Below are positions 11,300 through 22,215 of a stretch of DNA of 64,000 nt, piece by piece. Both the position numbers and the translations under genes were made by a program. The notes below the pieces were generated by a model. That model searched no databases, was not told the origin of the DNA, and saw only the letters and a program-made list of their open reading frames with translations. How positions within the stretch are numbered: position 1 is the first letter of the stretch; every line of letters begins with the position of its first letter. Source of the DNA: Phoronis australis (taxonomy: Eukaryota > Phoronida > Phoronidae); assembly GCA_002633005.1 (NCBI GenBank), contig NMRA01000353.1:9625-73624 (forward strand). Direction: 5' to 3'.

Positions 11300-12517
11300 T
11301 CAGTTCCAGCTGCGCTTTGCTCTGTACAGTAAGTGTTTGAACCTGCCCTTCTTTGAGACGGACGATGGATCATTCTGCCACTCTACATAGGCTTTCTTCT
11401 TGGCATCAAGGGTTGTAGAAATGGCTTCATCGTTTTCATCAAACCAGTCTTGGTGCACCCGGGGATTCGGTCCCAGTACTGTTTCTGCGGTTTCTTTCAC
11501 GGCCTCCTTGAACTGCACCCATTTCTCAGTGCTGGTTCCAACAAGTGGTGTGTTGCCTGATAGCGTGTCGTCCAGGTAATCCTGAAACCGACGAAGGTGT
11601 AGAGGATACTTTAACCTGGCTGTGTTGAACGATTCCCTGGTGATTTTCTGCCTGTTGCGCTGCGGGGGAACGATGTGCACGTTGAAAAGAGATCGCACTA
11701 GCCTGTGATCTGTCCAGCATTCAGCGCCCCTCATTACCCGGGTAATCTTGACATCCTGCCTATCCCGCTGGCGAACGATGACAAAGTCAATCATGTGCCA
11801 ATGTTTGGACCTGGGATGCATCCAGGTGGTCTTGTACTTGGCTGCAATTCTGAACATAGTGATACACAGGTTGTGCTCAGCGCATTTACTTAGTAGGAAC
11901 AGGCCGTTGCTGTTGAGTTTACCTACTCCGTGCCGTCCCAACACACCTTCCCAACTACTGCTGTCATTTCCGACTCGGGCGTTGAAGTCTCCGAGGATTA
12001 CAAGCTTGTCATTCGGGGGAGTTGTCCTGATGATCTGGTCAAGGTCTTCGTATAAGCGTTCCTTGAATTCTTCGGGAGTAGTGAGCGTTGGGGCGCAGGC
12101 GCTGATGATGGTGATATTGCGAGATTTGTTCAGTGGGAAGCGAAGCTTCATTAGGCGCTCATTGACACCAGTGGGGAGAGTAGGGATATCCTTCAACATG
12201 GTGGACTTGATAGCAAATCCTACTCCATAAATTCTGTCTTCAGCTTCTGGTTTCCCTTTCCAGAAGAATCTGTAGCCTCCCTTCTCCTCTTTCAGTGACC
12301 CTTCACCAGCAAATCTCGTCGCGCTGAGAGCTGCAATGTCTACGCGGTAGCGCTGGAGTTCTCTAGCTACAAGTGCAGTCCTTCTTTCTGGTCTGGCTGC
12401 AGTGTCTCTATCCATCAGTGTTCGGACGTTCCATGCTCCGAAGATTAGTTTTCTGTTGTTCTTTGTTGATCGACCGCATGTGGATGATCTTCCAGCCGCG
12501 GTAAGCTGGCCAGACAT
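11300..12517 (-). pseudogene. LINE apurinic-type endonuclease domain
   Basis: A 405-codon open frame encodes an exonuclease-endonuclease-phosphatase fold that nicks target DNA for LINE integration. Visible motifs are NVRTL (residues 30-34), GDFNARVG (176-183), the MIDF aspartate D244 and the TDH pair (269-271). The usual catalytic glutamate (S-E-T-R in this family) is replaced: residue 66 is Ala (codon GCG, one step from GAG), so this copy should be dead as an endonuclease. The frame ends at RAKRSWN and the reverse transcriptase continues in another frame, which shows a frameshift near 11297. Length and order fit the N-terminal third of the LINE polyprotein. Confidence 0.8.
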
Positions 12518-13284
12518 GATGGGGCAAGCAATGTTTGAGGTACCTTTTCTAACCCCCTCCCTCGTACGAGGGTGGGCAGTGCTGTCCTAAAGAGGCTGCC
12601 CAGTCGCCCTGGATGCTGCCAGACTTCTCTGTTGCCCTGGGTTCAGAGAAAGAGCGATCACTGGTCCGAAGGCCGCCTACGTGCAGGTTTGTGACTACAA
12701 CTGCCAGTGATCATCTTCACCTGTTGCTTCGTCACTCCCCCATCGCCGCAGGACTTGAAAGGTGCAGATCGGAAATGATGAATCACACAACAGACCTGTG
12801 CGTGATGGTTTTTAAAGTGGTAAAGCTGTTGCACTGGGGCAATCCTACTCTCTCGGCTGAGGAAACCTTGATCCAATGGCACAGAAAACTGTTACGGCTG
12901 GAGGTTACCCCTGCTGCAGTGGATGACCCTAACTTCTTTGGTGCCTCGTCGTGCTCTGAGCACTCCACAGCGCTTGCTGAAACCGCCGTCTTGACCGTTG
13001 GACTACTGGGGGTCTCTTCCGTTCAGTCTGCCGGAGCCAATCTTCACATGCTAGGGTAGGCATTCCCTAACTCAACTTGGGTTTGAGACGCGTCGGCTAC
13101 CCTCAACCTGGTTTAGCCCGCATGTCGATGCGGTGTCCCGGGGTGTGGCCGCTGCGCATGCTACAGCTACTTGGAGCCACAGGTGAGAGCTGAGGACAGG
13201 TGAGGACCAAAGCTACCCCCCGAAGGAGTACGACAAGCCCCCCACCAGAGGTACTACCCCTCCCTGGATCCTCCATACACCCCA

Positions 13285-13330
13285 CATGCTTTTACCTTTG
13301 ATATACATATATGTCAAAGGTAAAAGCATG
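13285..13330. repeat. Perfect 17-bp hairpin at the LINE 5' junction
   Basis: CATGCTTTTACCTTTGA (13285-13301) is repeated in perfect inverted form at 13314-13330 around a 12-base AT-only loop. It begins where the LINE 5' leader ends. It may be a tiny fold-back repeat or part of the target site. Confidence 0.85.
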
Positions 13331-13362
13331 AAATTTTGAGACATCCAGATGAGAAAACAGAT

Positions 13363-13530
13363 TAAGTTTGAGTCTTACACTGAAATACGATAACGTCACA
13401 ATTAACCAAGCTGAAGTCCGTGAGATGCGGACGCAACGTAGTTAATTCTTGTAAGTTTTTATTCCGGTATTAGACTCAAACTTTATATGTCTAAGGGTTT
13501 TGGAGATATAGCAGCGGACGACGGACGGAC
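13363..13530. repeat. Small inverted-repeat element with GGAC run
   Basis: AAGTTTGAGTCTTACACTGAAATA near 13366 pairs with TATTCCGGTATTAGACTCAAACTT near 13460-13485, about 24 of 30 positions. It is followed by a (GGAC)n run near 13518-13532. It looks like a MITE fragment; no coding potential. Confidence 0.45.
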
Positions 13531-13659
13531 GGACAAAGATGACGGCATAATGCGTACACATATAAATATGTGGGCGTATAAAAATGTCAATTCTGGAAAT
13601 TGTGTTCGTGCATTATAACTGAACAACTATCATACCAATGTCACAAAAACACTACTTAC

Positions 13660-14022
13660 AGTCCACACTAAGCTGGCTAACAGAACTTTTAATGATGCCA
13701 GTAGCCTTCACTTCCACAATGTACTGGCCTTCATCATCAGGTCTAACTTGTGACAAAGTGATGGTGAAGTCAGTCTTTCCATGAGAGTAGTCTGTAGAAC
13801 CACGAGATGCATAGCCATCGTCAAATTTTCCATCGTTAAGAGGTGGATCAGGTGGTACATAGTAAGGTGCTACAAACACATCAATTGCGTCTTTCTTCAA
13901 AGATACCCTGGTAAAGATTTCACCACTCCCCAGTTCATAACTTATCCTGAACGTAGCATTTCCACCATTGACACCAATGACTTTATCAGTTGAAGTCACA
14001 CTAAGGGCAGAAACAGCAACAT
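13660..14022 (-). CDS. Exon encoding an Ig V-like domain lacking the canonical cysteines
   Basis: The exon is bounded by TTTTTCAG before 14022 and GTAAGT after 13660. Its 363 bases start with two bases of a codon and end with one, the symmetric phase-1 arrangement typical of extracellular Ig exons. The 120 residues include SALSVTSTDKVIGVNGGNA, then RISYEL, and the E-to-F-strand signature RPDDEGQYIVEV. That last motif matches D-x-G-x-Y-x-C except that the cysteine is Val, and no B-strand cysteine precedes it, so the usual disulphide is missing, as in CD2/SLAM-type first domains. Another cysteine codon straddles the exon end. It is probably one domain of a surface receptor on the minus strand; other exons were not found. 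Confidence 0.75.
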
Positions 14023-16702
14023 CTGAAAAAGCGAATCATTAACACCTCAGGAAAAGTCTCAGTAATATGTGAAAATCAGATAATAGTGTTGTACCTGTAT
14101 ATATTCAAATATAACACCTGTAATTCCTGCGGTTATATGTACAAACGTTCGGTTTATGGAAAAGGCAGTCTATTCATTGTTCATGCGTATTCTTTAGGCG
14201 GGCCATAGTAAGGGTGAATAAACGAGAAGCCTTCCACCACTCATGAAGTTGGAGACTGCACTCAACCGTTTCCTACTATCAATAAAAAGCTCGTAAAGAC
14301 TTCTTTAATTGGACTTTTAAAAATACACACGGCATCTTTTTATGTTCGTCACCAGTTAAACGAACTCATCACGAATAAAGGAAACAAAATAGTGACAAAC
14401 TGAAAAGCAGAAAGTTATAGACTGATTTAAAATTTAAAGAACATAGCTTGATGATCTTAAAACTTGGATGTGAATAGATGCAATGGATTCGCTCATGATT
14501 AATCGTGTCAAATGACGTGACGTAACTTGGAAACAAACTCTGCAGAGGGTTTCGTGAACTCAAAGCGCCCACTCGTAAGACACTAGTAGTGAGAATTCTT
14601 TGTTTCTGGCTTTCAAGCGGAGAATTATATCCCACGCCAATTACCATTCTCCTCAATAATCCGCCATTTTACTACCGAACTGTGTACAGTCCCATATTCA
14701 GAACCATACACTCATATCCGAAATAGTGTTATTTAGAAGAAAATTGTTTGCTCTTGAAAGTATATCGCATTCAGGAACATGCACCTATTTTTTTAACCTT
14801 TATACAGGCACACAGATTACCTTTCTCTGGATATAGGCATACTTATCGTTCTCGACAAAAGCGCATAACTTGCCGTTGGAACATATTAACGCGACTTGAC
14901 ATGCTTCGACAGTACATTTCTTAAATTATTTCTCCGATGAGATCACTTTTTGTTGCGAAGTTCTATACAAATAGTAACAGACACATCAGGCCGGTTCAGT
15001 CACTAAATGTCGCAAAAGCGGCTTTAATGCTTCCATGTTCGTACATGACGAGCAAGTGGTACTTTATTTGTTGAACCAACCAGGGTACGGAAATTTAAAA
15101 AAAATTAGACTAAAGTCGATTAATTCACCTTACAGAGCGTAAACCAGGGTTTAACTGTTGAGCACTCGACACTTATAATTATCGGTGATCTTTATATTGT
15201 TTCTTTCATGTTTCCGTATCAGTGATCGACATCCGTTAAAGCAAGTGTATGACACTTAACTGCGAGGCATAAATTAAATCACACGCGATATTTTGAGGCA
15301 TTCTTATTTCATTTTCATCGAGGGAAAGTAAAGCAAAGGAGTACTACCACCCCAAAGCAGCGGTGTTCAGCGTTCCCAACAGGACATAGTACTTTGGGTT
15401 TGAAATACAGCAAAGAACGGCTAACAGAGGTATAAAAGGAAGGCCACGCACGCAAGCGTAAGGTGCGGTGAGACCCTGTTTGTTGCTTATTCAAAACTGG
15501 CTTTCTATCAAGTAGATCATGCAAAACACACCCTGATGAACAATCTAGCAAAGCTTTTGCAGACTGATATATTAGTAGACCCACGTTCAAAATCAATTGT
15601 GAGTCCACCCTCTGACGGTTTGTCCAACCAGGGTGACTACAAAAGTATTTCCACACATTCAGGACAAACATTCACTTAAGAAACTGATCAGAGACGATTT
15701 CAAAATCTCGAAACCCAATGGTGACTTCAATGTGATTATTATGGAAATGTGAAGTGCTAAAAATTGTCAGGAAAAATAACATTCCCGGTAAAGCGAAAGC
15801 TCGACCAATTACCCATTGCAGATGGCTATGAGTATATGAGCCCTATATGACTGAGTGTCTTCGTTCAAATGTCAAACAACATAACACTAGTCAAACAATC
15901 GGTAATCCTTGTTGACTACATATATCTACATAAGACGCCATAAGTGAGCATCTTCTGCAAAAAAAACACGGACTGAAAATCAACACTCATGACATTGGGA
16001 AAACACATCTTTTCGTTACATTGAACACGAAGACCACCGACTCCCAAAATCAAGAACACTACAGTTTATTAACGACTGAAATCCATAAACGTTGCAAACA
16101 ATACGTAGACCTACGTTGTTTTAAAACAGCTTTCAGTGGCTAAAACTCCTTTTTGACACCAGAAATGCAAGTATTGCACATAAAAATGTTGTTTTTGTTT
16201 TTTACGTACCACAGGAAATAATTAATTGCAACACAAATTACAGCGCTCATAATTCGTAGCCCCTTTGAGCGCCACAGAAAAATCAACCAATCAGCGTTAA
16301 GTGATTCATAATTATAATATCATCGTGGCCACGAAATTTGTCGATCTCTGGACTAAAATGCCGCGTTTCGTGGTGTATGAGTCTAGCAATGTCAGCTGCA
16401 ATGGCATACATTTGCATGTTTCCCCCCGTTTATTCTTCTATCAACTGTTCTTCGCTGCCATGAGGTTGCGTACAAGTCACAACAAATAGTCGGAACTGGT
16501 TTCATTTCGTTAAAAGTTTTTATCATTTCAAATAGGTAAATAAAACAACAAGAATGGATCAACTGAGATTTTCGGTTGTAATAACCTCCTTTGTCAACAG
16601 AAACAGAAATAAAGTAAAATCAAACACTATATGACAATTGACATTTAAGGTATGGTGTAATGAATATGATACATTTTTGCGTAAAAAATTCAATGACATA
16701 TT
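14023..16702. other. Gene-free stretch
   Basis: I see no convincing exon, RNA gene or element end here. Open frames present are short, have unlikely composition and lack splice context. It is probably an intron or 5' flank of the Ig-like gene. Confidence 0.4.
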
Positions 16703-18345
16703 TTAAGAATTTTTTATTTTCAATCCATGAGGTTCTATTGTATTAAGCTTGTCTATCCAATATTGTTCTCTTTTGAGTCTGTGAGGGGTACTGGGGTATT
16801 GGAGTTTTTTTCTATTATTTGTACAGAAAGATCTTGAATATTATGGTTTTTGGAATTGAAGTGATTACCTATAGTATGAGAAATGCTTTTATGTATTATG
16901 TTAAATCTACGATTACAAAACCGAGTTTGTAGATTATGTTGAGTTTGTCCTACATATTGGATAGAACATGTTTTACAAGTTATAAGGTAAATAATATTGT
17001 TGGTGGTGCAATCAGAATAACGTTTTATTTCAAAATTTTCATTGGTTTGGAAAGACTGGAAAAAAGTGCTATCGTTGATAAAGTTACACATTTTACACCT
17101 AGTTTTGTTACATTGTGTGTTGTCAATAGGTTTGTCAGTTTGGTGTACATGTATTTGGCGATATTAGCTTTAACTAAATATTTGTTTAGATTTTTACATT
17201 TTCTCCAAGAAATTATAGCTGGATGAGGAAATAGGTTTTTCATTTGGGGGAAAATATGCAGCGTGTAAAGATGTTTTCTGAAGACGTGGCTAATTCCGTT
17301 TAAACGTGGATTGAACGTAGTTATGAATGGTATTCTATTAATAGTATTGCCTTTAGTTTTAGTTCTTAAAGATTCATTCCGTGTGATTGAACTGAATTTG
17401 TCAACCTGTTTTTGTATAAGATGTGTGGGAAATGACGTTGCACTAGATAGTACTTGAGTTCTTTTAAACGGTTATTAAAGAAAGTTTCTTCTGAACAAAT
17501 ATGTCGAATTCTTATTGCAAGGCTATATGGAAGACTTTTCTTGCAATGAAAGGGATGACACGATTGATATGACAGATATTGGTGTTTGTCAGTTTCTTTA
17601 CAGAATAATCCAGTTTCTAGTTTATCATTATTAAGGATGACAGTTACATCTACAAACGAGACTTTATTTTGAGAAATGTCATGAGTGAACTTTATAGTAG
17701 GGTGAAATTTGTTAATATTTTCTAAAAATACATCTAATTTTTGTGGGCCATGGGTCCAGATCATGAAAATGTCATCAATGTACCTTAGCCAGAGAAGAGG
17801 TTTTTCAGAGCAGGATTTGATAAAGCTGTTTTCAAGATTTCCCATAAAAAGTAGGAGCAACCCTAGTGCCCATAGCTGTGCCTAATATTTGGAGATAGCG
17901 ATCATTATTAAAGGTAAAATGATTTATGGTAAGTACATGTTCAAGAAGAGAGCGAATAAAAGATGTAGGTACATTAGGATTATTTCGTTGGTACAGGCTT
18001 CTATGCCTTCATGTTGAGGAATATTAGTGTATAAGCTTTTAACATCAAGAGTTACGAGAAGCGCATTTTTAGGTAAATCACTGATGTTTTTAATTATATT
18101 AAGGAAATGATTCGCATCTTTAACATATGAAGGAAAGGTGGGGACAAACTGCTGAAGATGGTAGTCGGCAAACCGAGAAATTTTTTTCTGTAGGGCAGTT
18201 TTTGCTGGCTATAATTGGGCGTCCAGGATTACCTTCTTTGTGGATTTTAAGAAGGAGATAAAAGCGACTAGGTTGAGCATCATTAGGAATGAGGTAGTTT
18301 TTGGTGTCTTTGTCAATGTGACCTAAATGGAAAGCATTTTAAGAC
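16703..18345 (-). pseudogene. Penelope-like retroelement, 5'-truncated: reverse transcriptase plus GIY-YIG nuclease
   Basis: Read on the minus strand, RT pieces appear in order: [20 protein letters not shown] near 18300, then [22 protein letters not shown] near 18040, ILGTAMGT near 17890 and the catalytic RYIDDIF near 17780. The C-terminal GIY-YIG endonuclease follows (16753-17091) with NIIYLITC and YVGQTQHNLQTRF, ending EPHGLKIKNS at 16703. Penelope-like elements combine exactly these two domains. Frame changes near 17860, 17950, 17360 and 17025 make it non-functional. The N-terminal part is missing beyond 18345, where a fold-back element starts. Confidence 0.8.
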
Positions 18346-18352
18346 CTGCAAA

Positions 18353-19069
18353 TCGAATTTAAGAACAAACTTTGCTGCTGCGAAGCTGTTATCATGTCCC
18401 AAGAGATGTCGCAAAATGTTAGGTCGCCGCGTGCGTGTATCACGAGCGTACGGTTTTCCAAACAACGACAAATTTTCTTTGTTACAAAACTCACAAGGCT
18501 GAGAATGATGCTAGAAAATTGCATTTATTAGATTGTTTTTCACTTAAAAGACTAGCAAAGGGCAAGGTGAGTTTCGGAATTGTCTCCCAGATTTTGCATG
18601 TACCTCGTCAGTCATTGTCACTGCGATAAGGTGACTAACAAAACTCATAAGCGGCCTGCATGAAACTTCGTGGTCTAACGAAGCTCAATTCACAGTGTTA
18701 TCTAGCCAGCCGGCTAGATGTACATGTATGAAGACTATCGTCAAAATACAGCTAGGTATCACTGTGTGTTTTTCTTTGATAGACCCTGAAATTGCACACA
18801 GCCAGGGTAGTTCTGCTCGTCACCTCGCCGTTTCAACATGTAAAACTAAAGACCTGCCGTGGTGCATACAAAATTTGAGAGTCAACCGACACTCACCTTC
18901 CCGTTACAACAACGTCATTGTATTACGTCATTCTCGACCTTTTGTAACAATGTAATGTATGTCGTTGTTTTGAAAATACTACGCTCGTGACATGCGCACA
19001 CGCGATTTCCTAAATTTTTGCGACATCTCTTGGGAGATGATGATAGCTTGGCAGCAGCAAAATTTTTCT
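18353..19069. mobile_element. Fold-back DNA element with about 150-bp inverted ends
   Basis: The left arm 18353-18510 and right arm 18926-19069 are inverted copies. Shared landmarks are TTTGCTGCTGC, CCCAAGAGATGTCGCAAAA, CACGAGCGTA and AACAACGACA. The arms match at roughly 75-80% over 150 bp, and about 415 unrelated bp lie between them. No protein is encoded. Long inverted ends suggest a Mutator-like or fold-back MITE; I could not fix a target duplication. It abuts the truncated Penelope-like element. Confidence 0.7.
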
Positions 19070-21979
19070 GAAATTCGGGTTTTCGGAATCAAAATTCTAA
19101 AAATCTGTAACTAAATGAAACCTGTGCCAATAACTTGTTGTGATGCCTACGCAAACGTCGTGAAAGAAGAACAGCTGATTGAAGAATCTGCGAAAAAAAA
19201 CTGCACGCCGTGAATTATACGCTTACACCAAATTCACGCATTTCTGTGTGCGACTTTTCAGCGTTCGTACTTCTGAGCGGCTTTTACCTGGATTAAAGAG
19301 TCTGCGGCGCCAGTTTCGGACTCAGTTGCTGTGACCGCATTGTCCGGTGTGAGTAAGAGTAATTACCCGACCATAAATACTGTAGTGAACATCTCTGCCT
19401 GTACATACTGACGAATTTTCAAAATGCATTAACCAACAGTTTTCGTTAAAAACAAATACCACAGCAGTATTCAGATGAAAAAAAAAACAATGTTATCAAG
19501 TTTGGTTTTCGATTTTTAAAAATCGATAAACTGTTAAGCTAAAAACTACAAACATTGGGCAAGATTGAAGATAAACGACTGTGCGTATTGATATACCCGA
19601 TGATTTACAAACGCTGATCAGAGTTAACAATATCACGTGGATTATTCGTTTAAACAACTAAGCTACATTGAAACATGTATAAACAACACACAGTGACTAA
19701 ATTACATGTCAGTAACTTTTAAAATATCGGTTATGGCCAAGTACATGCCGTTATACTACAGGAGTAGTACACTAACCAGAAAACTGCTATCTGCGGAAAT
19801 GCGCCAATTTCGATAGCTAGCTTGTAGTTGTAATGGAACACCTGTGAAGACAACTAGTAAGATGGCTAGCTTTGTAGTCAACGAGAGAGTGCAAGCAGTG
19901 GATGAGGTTGGTCGGTGGTCAAGAGGTGTGATTTCATTTTTATGACTGAGGAAAAGCTAGAATAGTTATGTAGTAACTGCAACCAAAATTGTCCAGATTC
20001 CAAATCTTCAGTTTAGCTATCACCATATTTGCACTTTTGTATATATTTTATGACTTGAGTTCTAACAAAAATTAAAATTGAATTAATGGCACGTGTAGTT
20101 TTGTTTGCTGTGACATGTTTGGTGCAGTTGTAATCTGGAAAATTTAGGGATGGGTTCACAATGAACTGACTTCTAAGTTGTTTTCATGCTTCGTTTAAAC
20201 ACCAAATATAAAATAGCAACCCTAACCGGTTAGAAAAAAGCAAGTAGACAGGAGTATTAAAATAAAGTAATGAAAACAAGGTATGAAACGTGTTTAAAAC
20301 CAACGTTCCTTTGGGAAGTGGCCCAATAGAACTTTTTAGTATGTTTGTAATATTTAAATTGTACCAAGTTAAAACTGCTCTTCATATTGCATGCCTTAAC
20401 TCTGTGCAAATGCCAGAGAAAAATAACTTTATTGTAATAACGACCACCATTGTTAAGAAAGTAGTGCTTTCCACTTCAGTAGCTCAGATCTACATCAATA
20501 CACAGGGCGTGCTGAATAGGGATCATGAAAGTCGTCTAGGGCTTAATTAGGGAATCAGAGAGATTACCAGTGTAAGCGAAAAATTCTTCACATGAGACAA
20601 TTAACTCATTATAGGTAGATGTAGGTATGGAGGTGGGTTTATCACTCGATGCCACCACATGTAGTATTTAAGGCACTGGCTCTCGAGGCAGAGGCAGAGG
20701 CAGACCACCAGACCACGGTAGAAGGAAGCATAAAGGCAGTCCAGACTAGGAAGGCAATGAGCACCACCAAGGCCAGATGAACACTCCGTGTGATGGAGAA
20801 GCTGTGAAGAGCGACAACCTGAGGTATAGACACTTAGTCAAGGGCATTGGTCTCAGCCTGATAGTCAATTTGAACCAGTCTAACGATTGTTCTATAGGGT
20901 TGGTTCTGTTATGACTTTTGAAGTGTTAACACGCATCTTACGGGTGACTTATGGCACTGTAGTTTAGTATCTTCACCAGTAATGATCTCTCGTCTCAACC
21001 AGTTAGTCGTCAGTCTCACGAATTAATGTAATCTGTTGGTTGTTAAGTATCAGTCCACGGATCCACCGACCACCGTACAGCCAACAAGCGGCAAGGTGGG
21101 GGGTCAACCATTCAGGTCCACGTTTAGTCTGATAAATCACATTAGGGATGAGAGAAAATGGGTGAAGTATGACACCACAAAGTTTGGTGGTTTAGGAGAT
21201 ACAAGGGAAGTGTTCTGGGGGGCAAAATGAGGCTATTTCTTGGTTTGGAATGAGTCATTTTTGACCAAATTTTCTACTCCAGTTTCTGCTTCAAACAGAA
21301 TCGTTTCTGAACAATTTTGATATCACATGATAGGTTGATGACCAATGTCAGTAAAAACGGCACCGACACTGCAATATCGGTTACCATGGTAACACTGGAA
21401 CTGTTTCCGTGGAGGTACGTTTCCGTCTTGTGAAAAACCAGCAGTAAGCTGTACCCTTATAGCGAAGCTGCCCCCGCGAGAAAACTAAAAATAATAACAT
21501 GGACATGTAGAAGACTCCATGCCCTTGAAATTAATACAATAAAAACTTTGTCAGCCCTTCAGGCAGGCTTGGTAATAGGTGTCTGAATTTCACTATTTTC
21601 AGACCGCGTATGTGTATTTGTCATGTTAAACCAGTCACTAGTTGTGCGCCGTTTCTACGCATTAATATGCCGTGGTATAATACAACAATTAAAACAATTG
21701 GTTTGCTTAAATGTTTTTAATTAATTTTAAGGACACTAGCATTTCCCAATAAAATATAAATTATACTAAATTTGTTCATCCAATTCGTCTGAATACCAAA
21801 CTAAAGCTTACAATGCGTTAGTTGAATGATGGCTGACCTAAAGTGCGGGTTTGCGAATTTATCTATTTATCTGGCACTGCCAGTCGCATCAAATGTGGTA
21901 TTTCTACAAATTGCGGAGAGAAACAACTTTGGAAACTCTAGGGAAATGCACAAGGTATAGAGCGAGACATTTGAGCACC
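19070..21979. other. Mostly gene-free, one possible short first exon
   Basis: At 19862-19925 (plus strand) ATGGCTAGCTTTGTAG opens a 21-codon frame, MASFVVNERVQAVDEVGRW plus SR, ending at a possible donor AGAG|GTGTGA. The V-x-A-x-D-x-x-G-x-W pattern resembles the start of Tudor/chromo-barrel-like folds. No following exon was found, so it stays a weak candidate. Around 21186-21200 a short stretch resembles the tandem-array family (TTTAGGAGATAC). Nothing else is recognised. Confidence 0.25.
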
Positions 21980-22215
21980 TTATAAGAGTACGTGGAGCTG
22001 ATGTGGAGGTGGAACGTGTCCTCCTGAGTAGTCTGTCTCAGTCAGACTCTCGGTGTCTGCCTCGGAGGCACTGTGTGCAGCAGGAGCTACATAATCTACC
22101 GTATTAGGTTCACTTGCCCGAATCATCGTTACAACACTCGAGATATATTGGCGTCGCCAAAGGCACTTAGAACATCCACTGCACACTAGAGGAGAAATCT
22201 GATTCTGATAGAGGT
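21980..22215 (-). CDS. Terminal exon, probable cytoplasmic tail of a membrane receptor
   Basis: A strong acceptor (GGTCATTTTTCAG) precedes 22215 and the frame stops at 21980. The 236 bases give two bases of a split codon, 77 codons and a stop. The tail has a cysteine-basic start (CSGCSKCLWRRQY), then VTMIRASEPNTVDYVAPAA and a Ser/Thr/Glu-rich stretch ending TESLTETDYSGG and PPPHQLHVLL. Juxtamembrane Cys/Arg followed by tyrosines in acidic context (VDYVAP, ETDYSG) is what phospho-tyrosine signalling tails look like. I do not recognise the family. The Ig-like exon 8 kb downstream lies on the same strand but would belong to a different gene, since this exon already carries the stop. Confidence 0.5.

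Larger units (their letters stand above)
9205..13280 (-). mobile_element. Non-LTR retrotransposon (LINE), nearly full length but inactive
   Basis: From high to low coordinates it holds a 5' leader of about 760 bp (13280-12518), an endonuclease part, a reverse transcriptase part and a C-terminal zinc finger, then a short 3' tail near 9205-9263 with an ACATGTGTGT-like run. The layout matches LINEs whose proteins are often labelled 'craniofacial development protein 2-like' plus reverse transcriptase. I cannot assign the clade. It lies between the tandem array and an Ig-like exon on the same strand. Confidence 0.85.

Noticed and set aside
15315-15671. 118-codon minus-strand open frame as an exon
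   Set aside because: No domain, no convincing splice sites and no coding-like composition.
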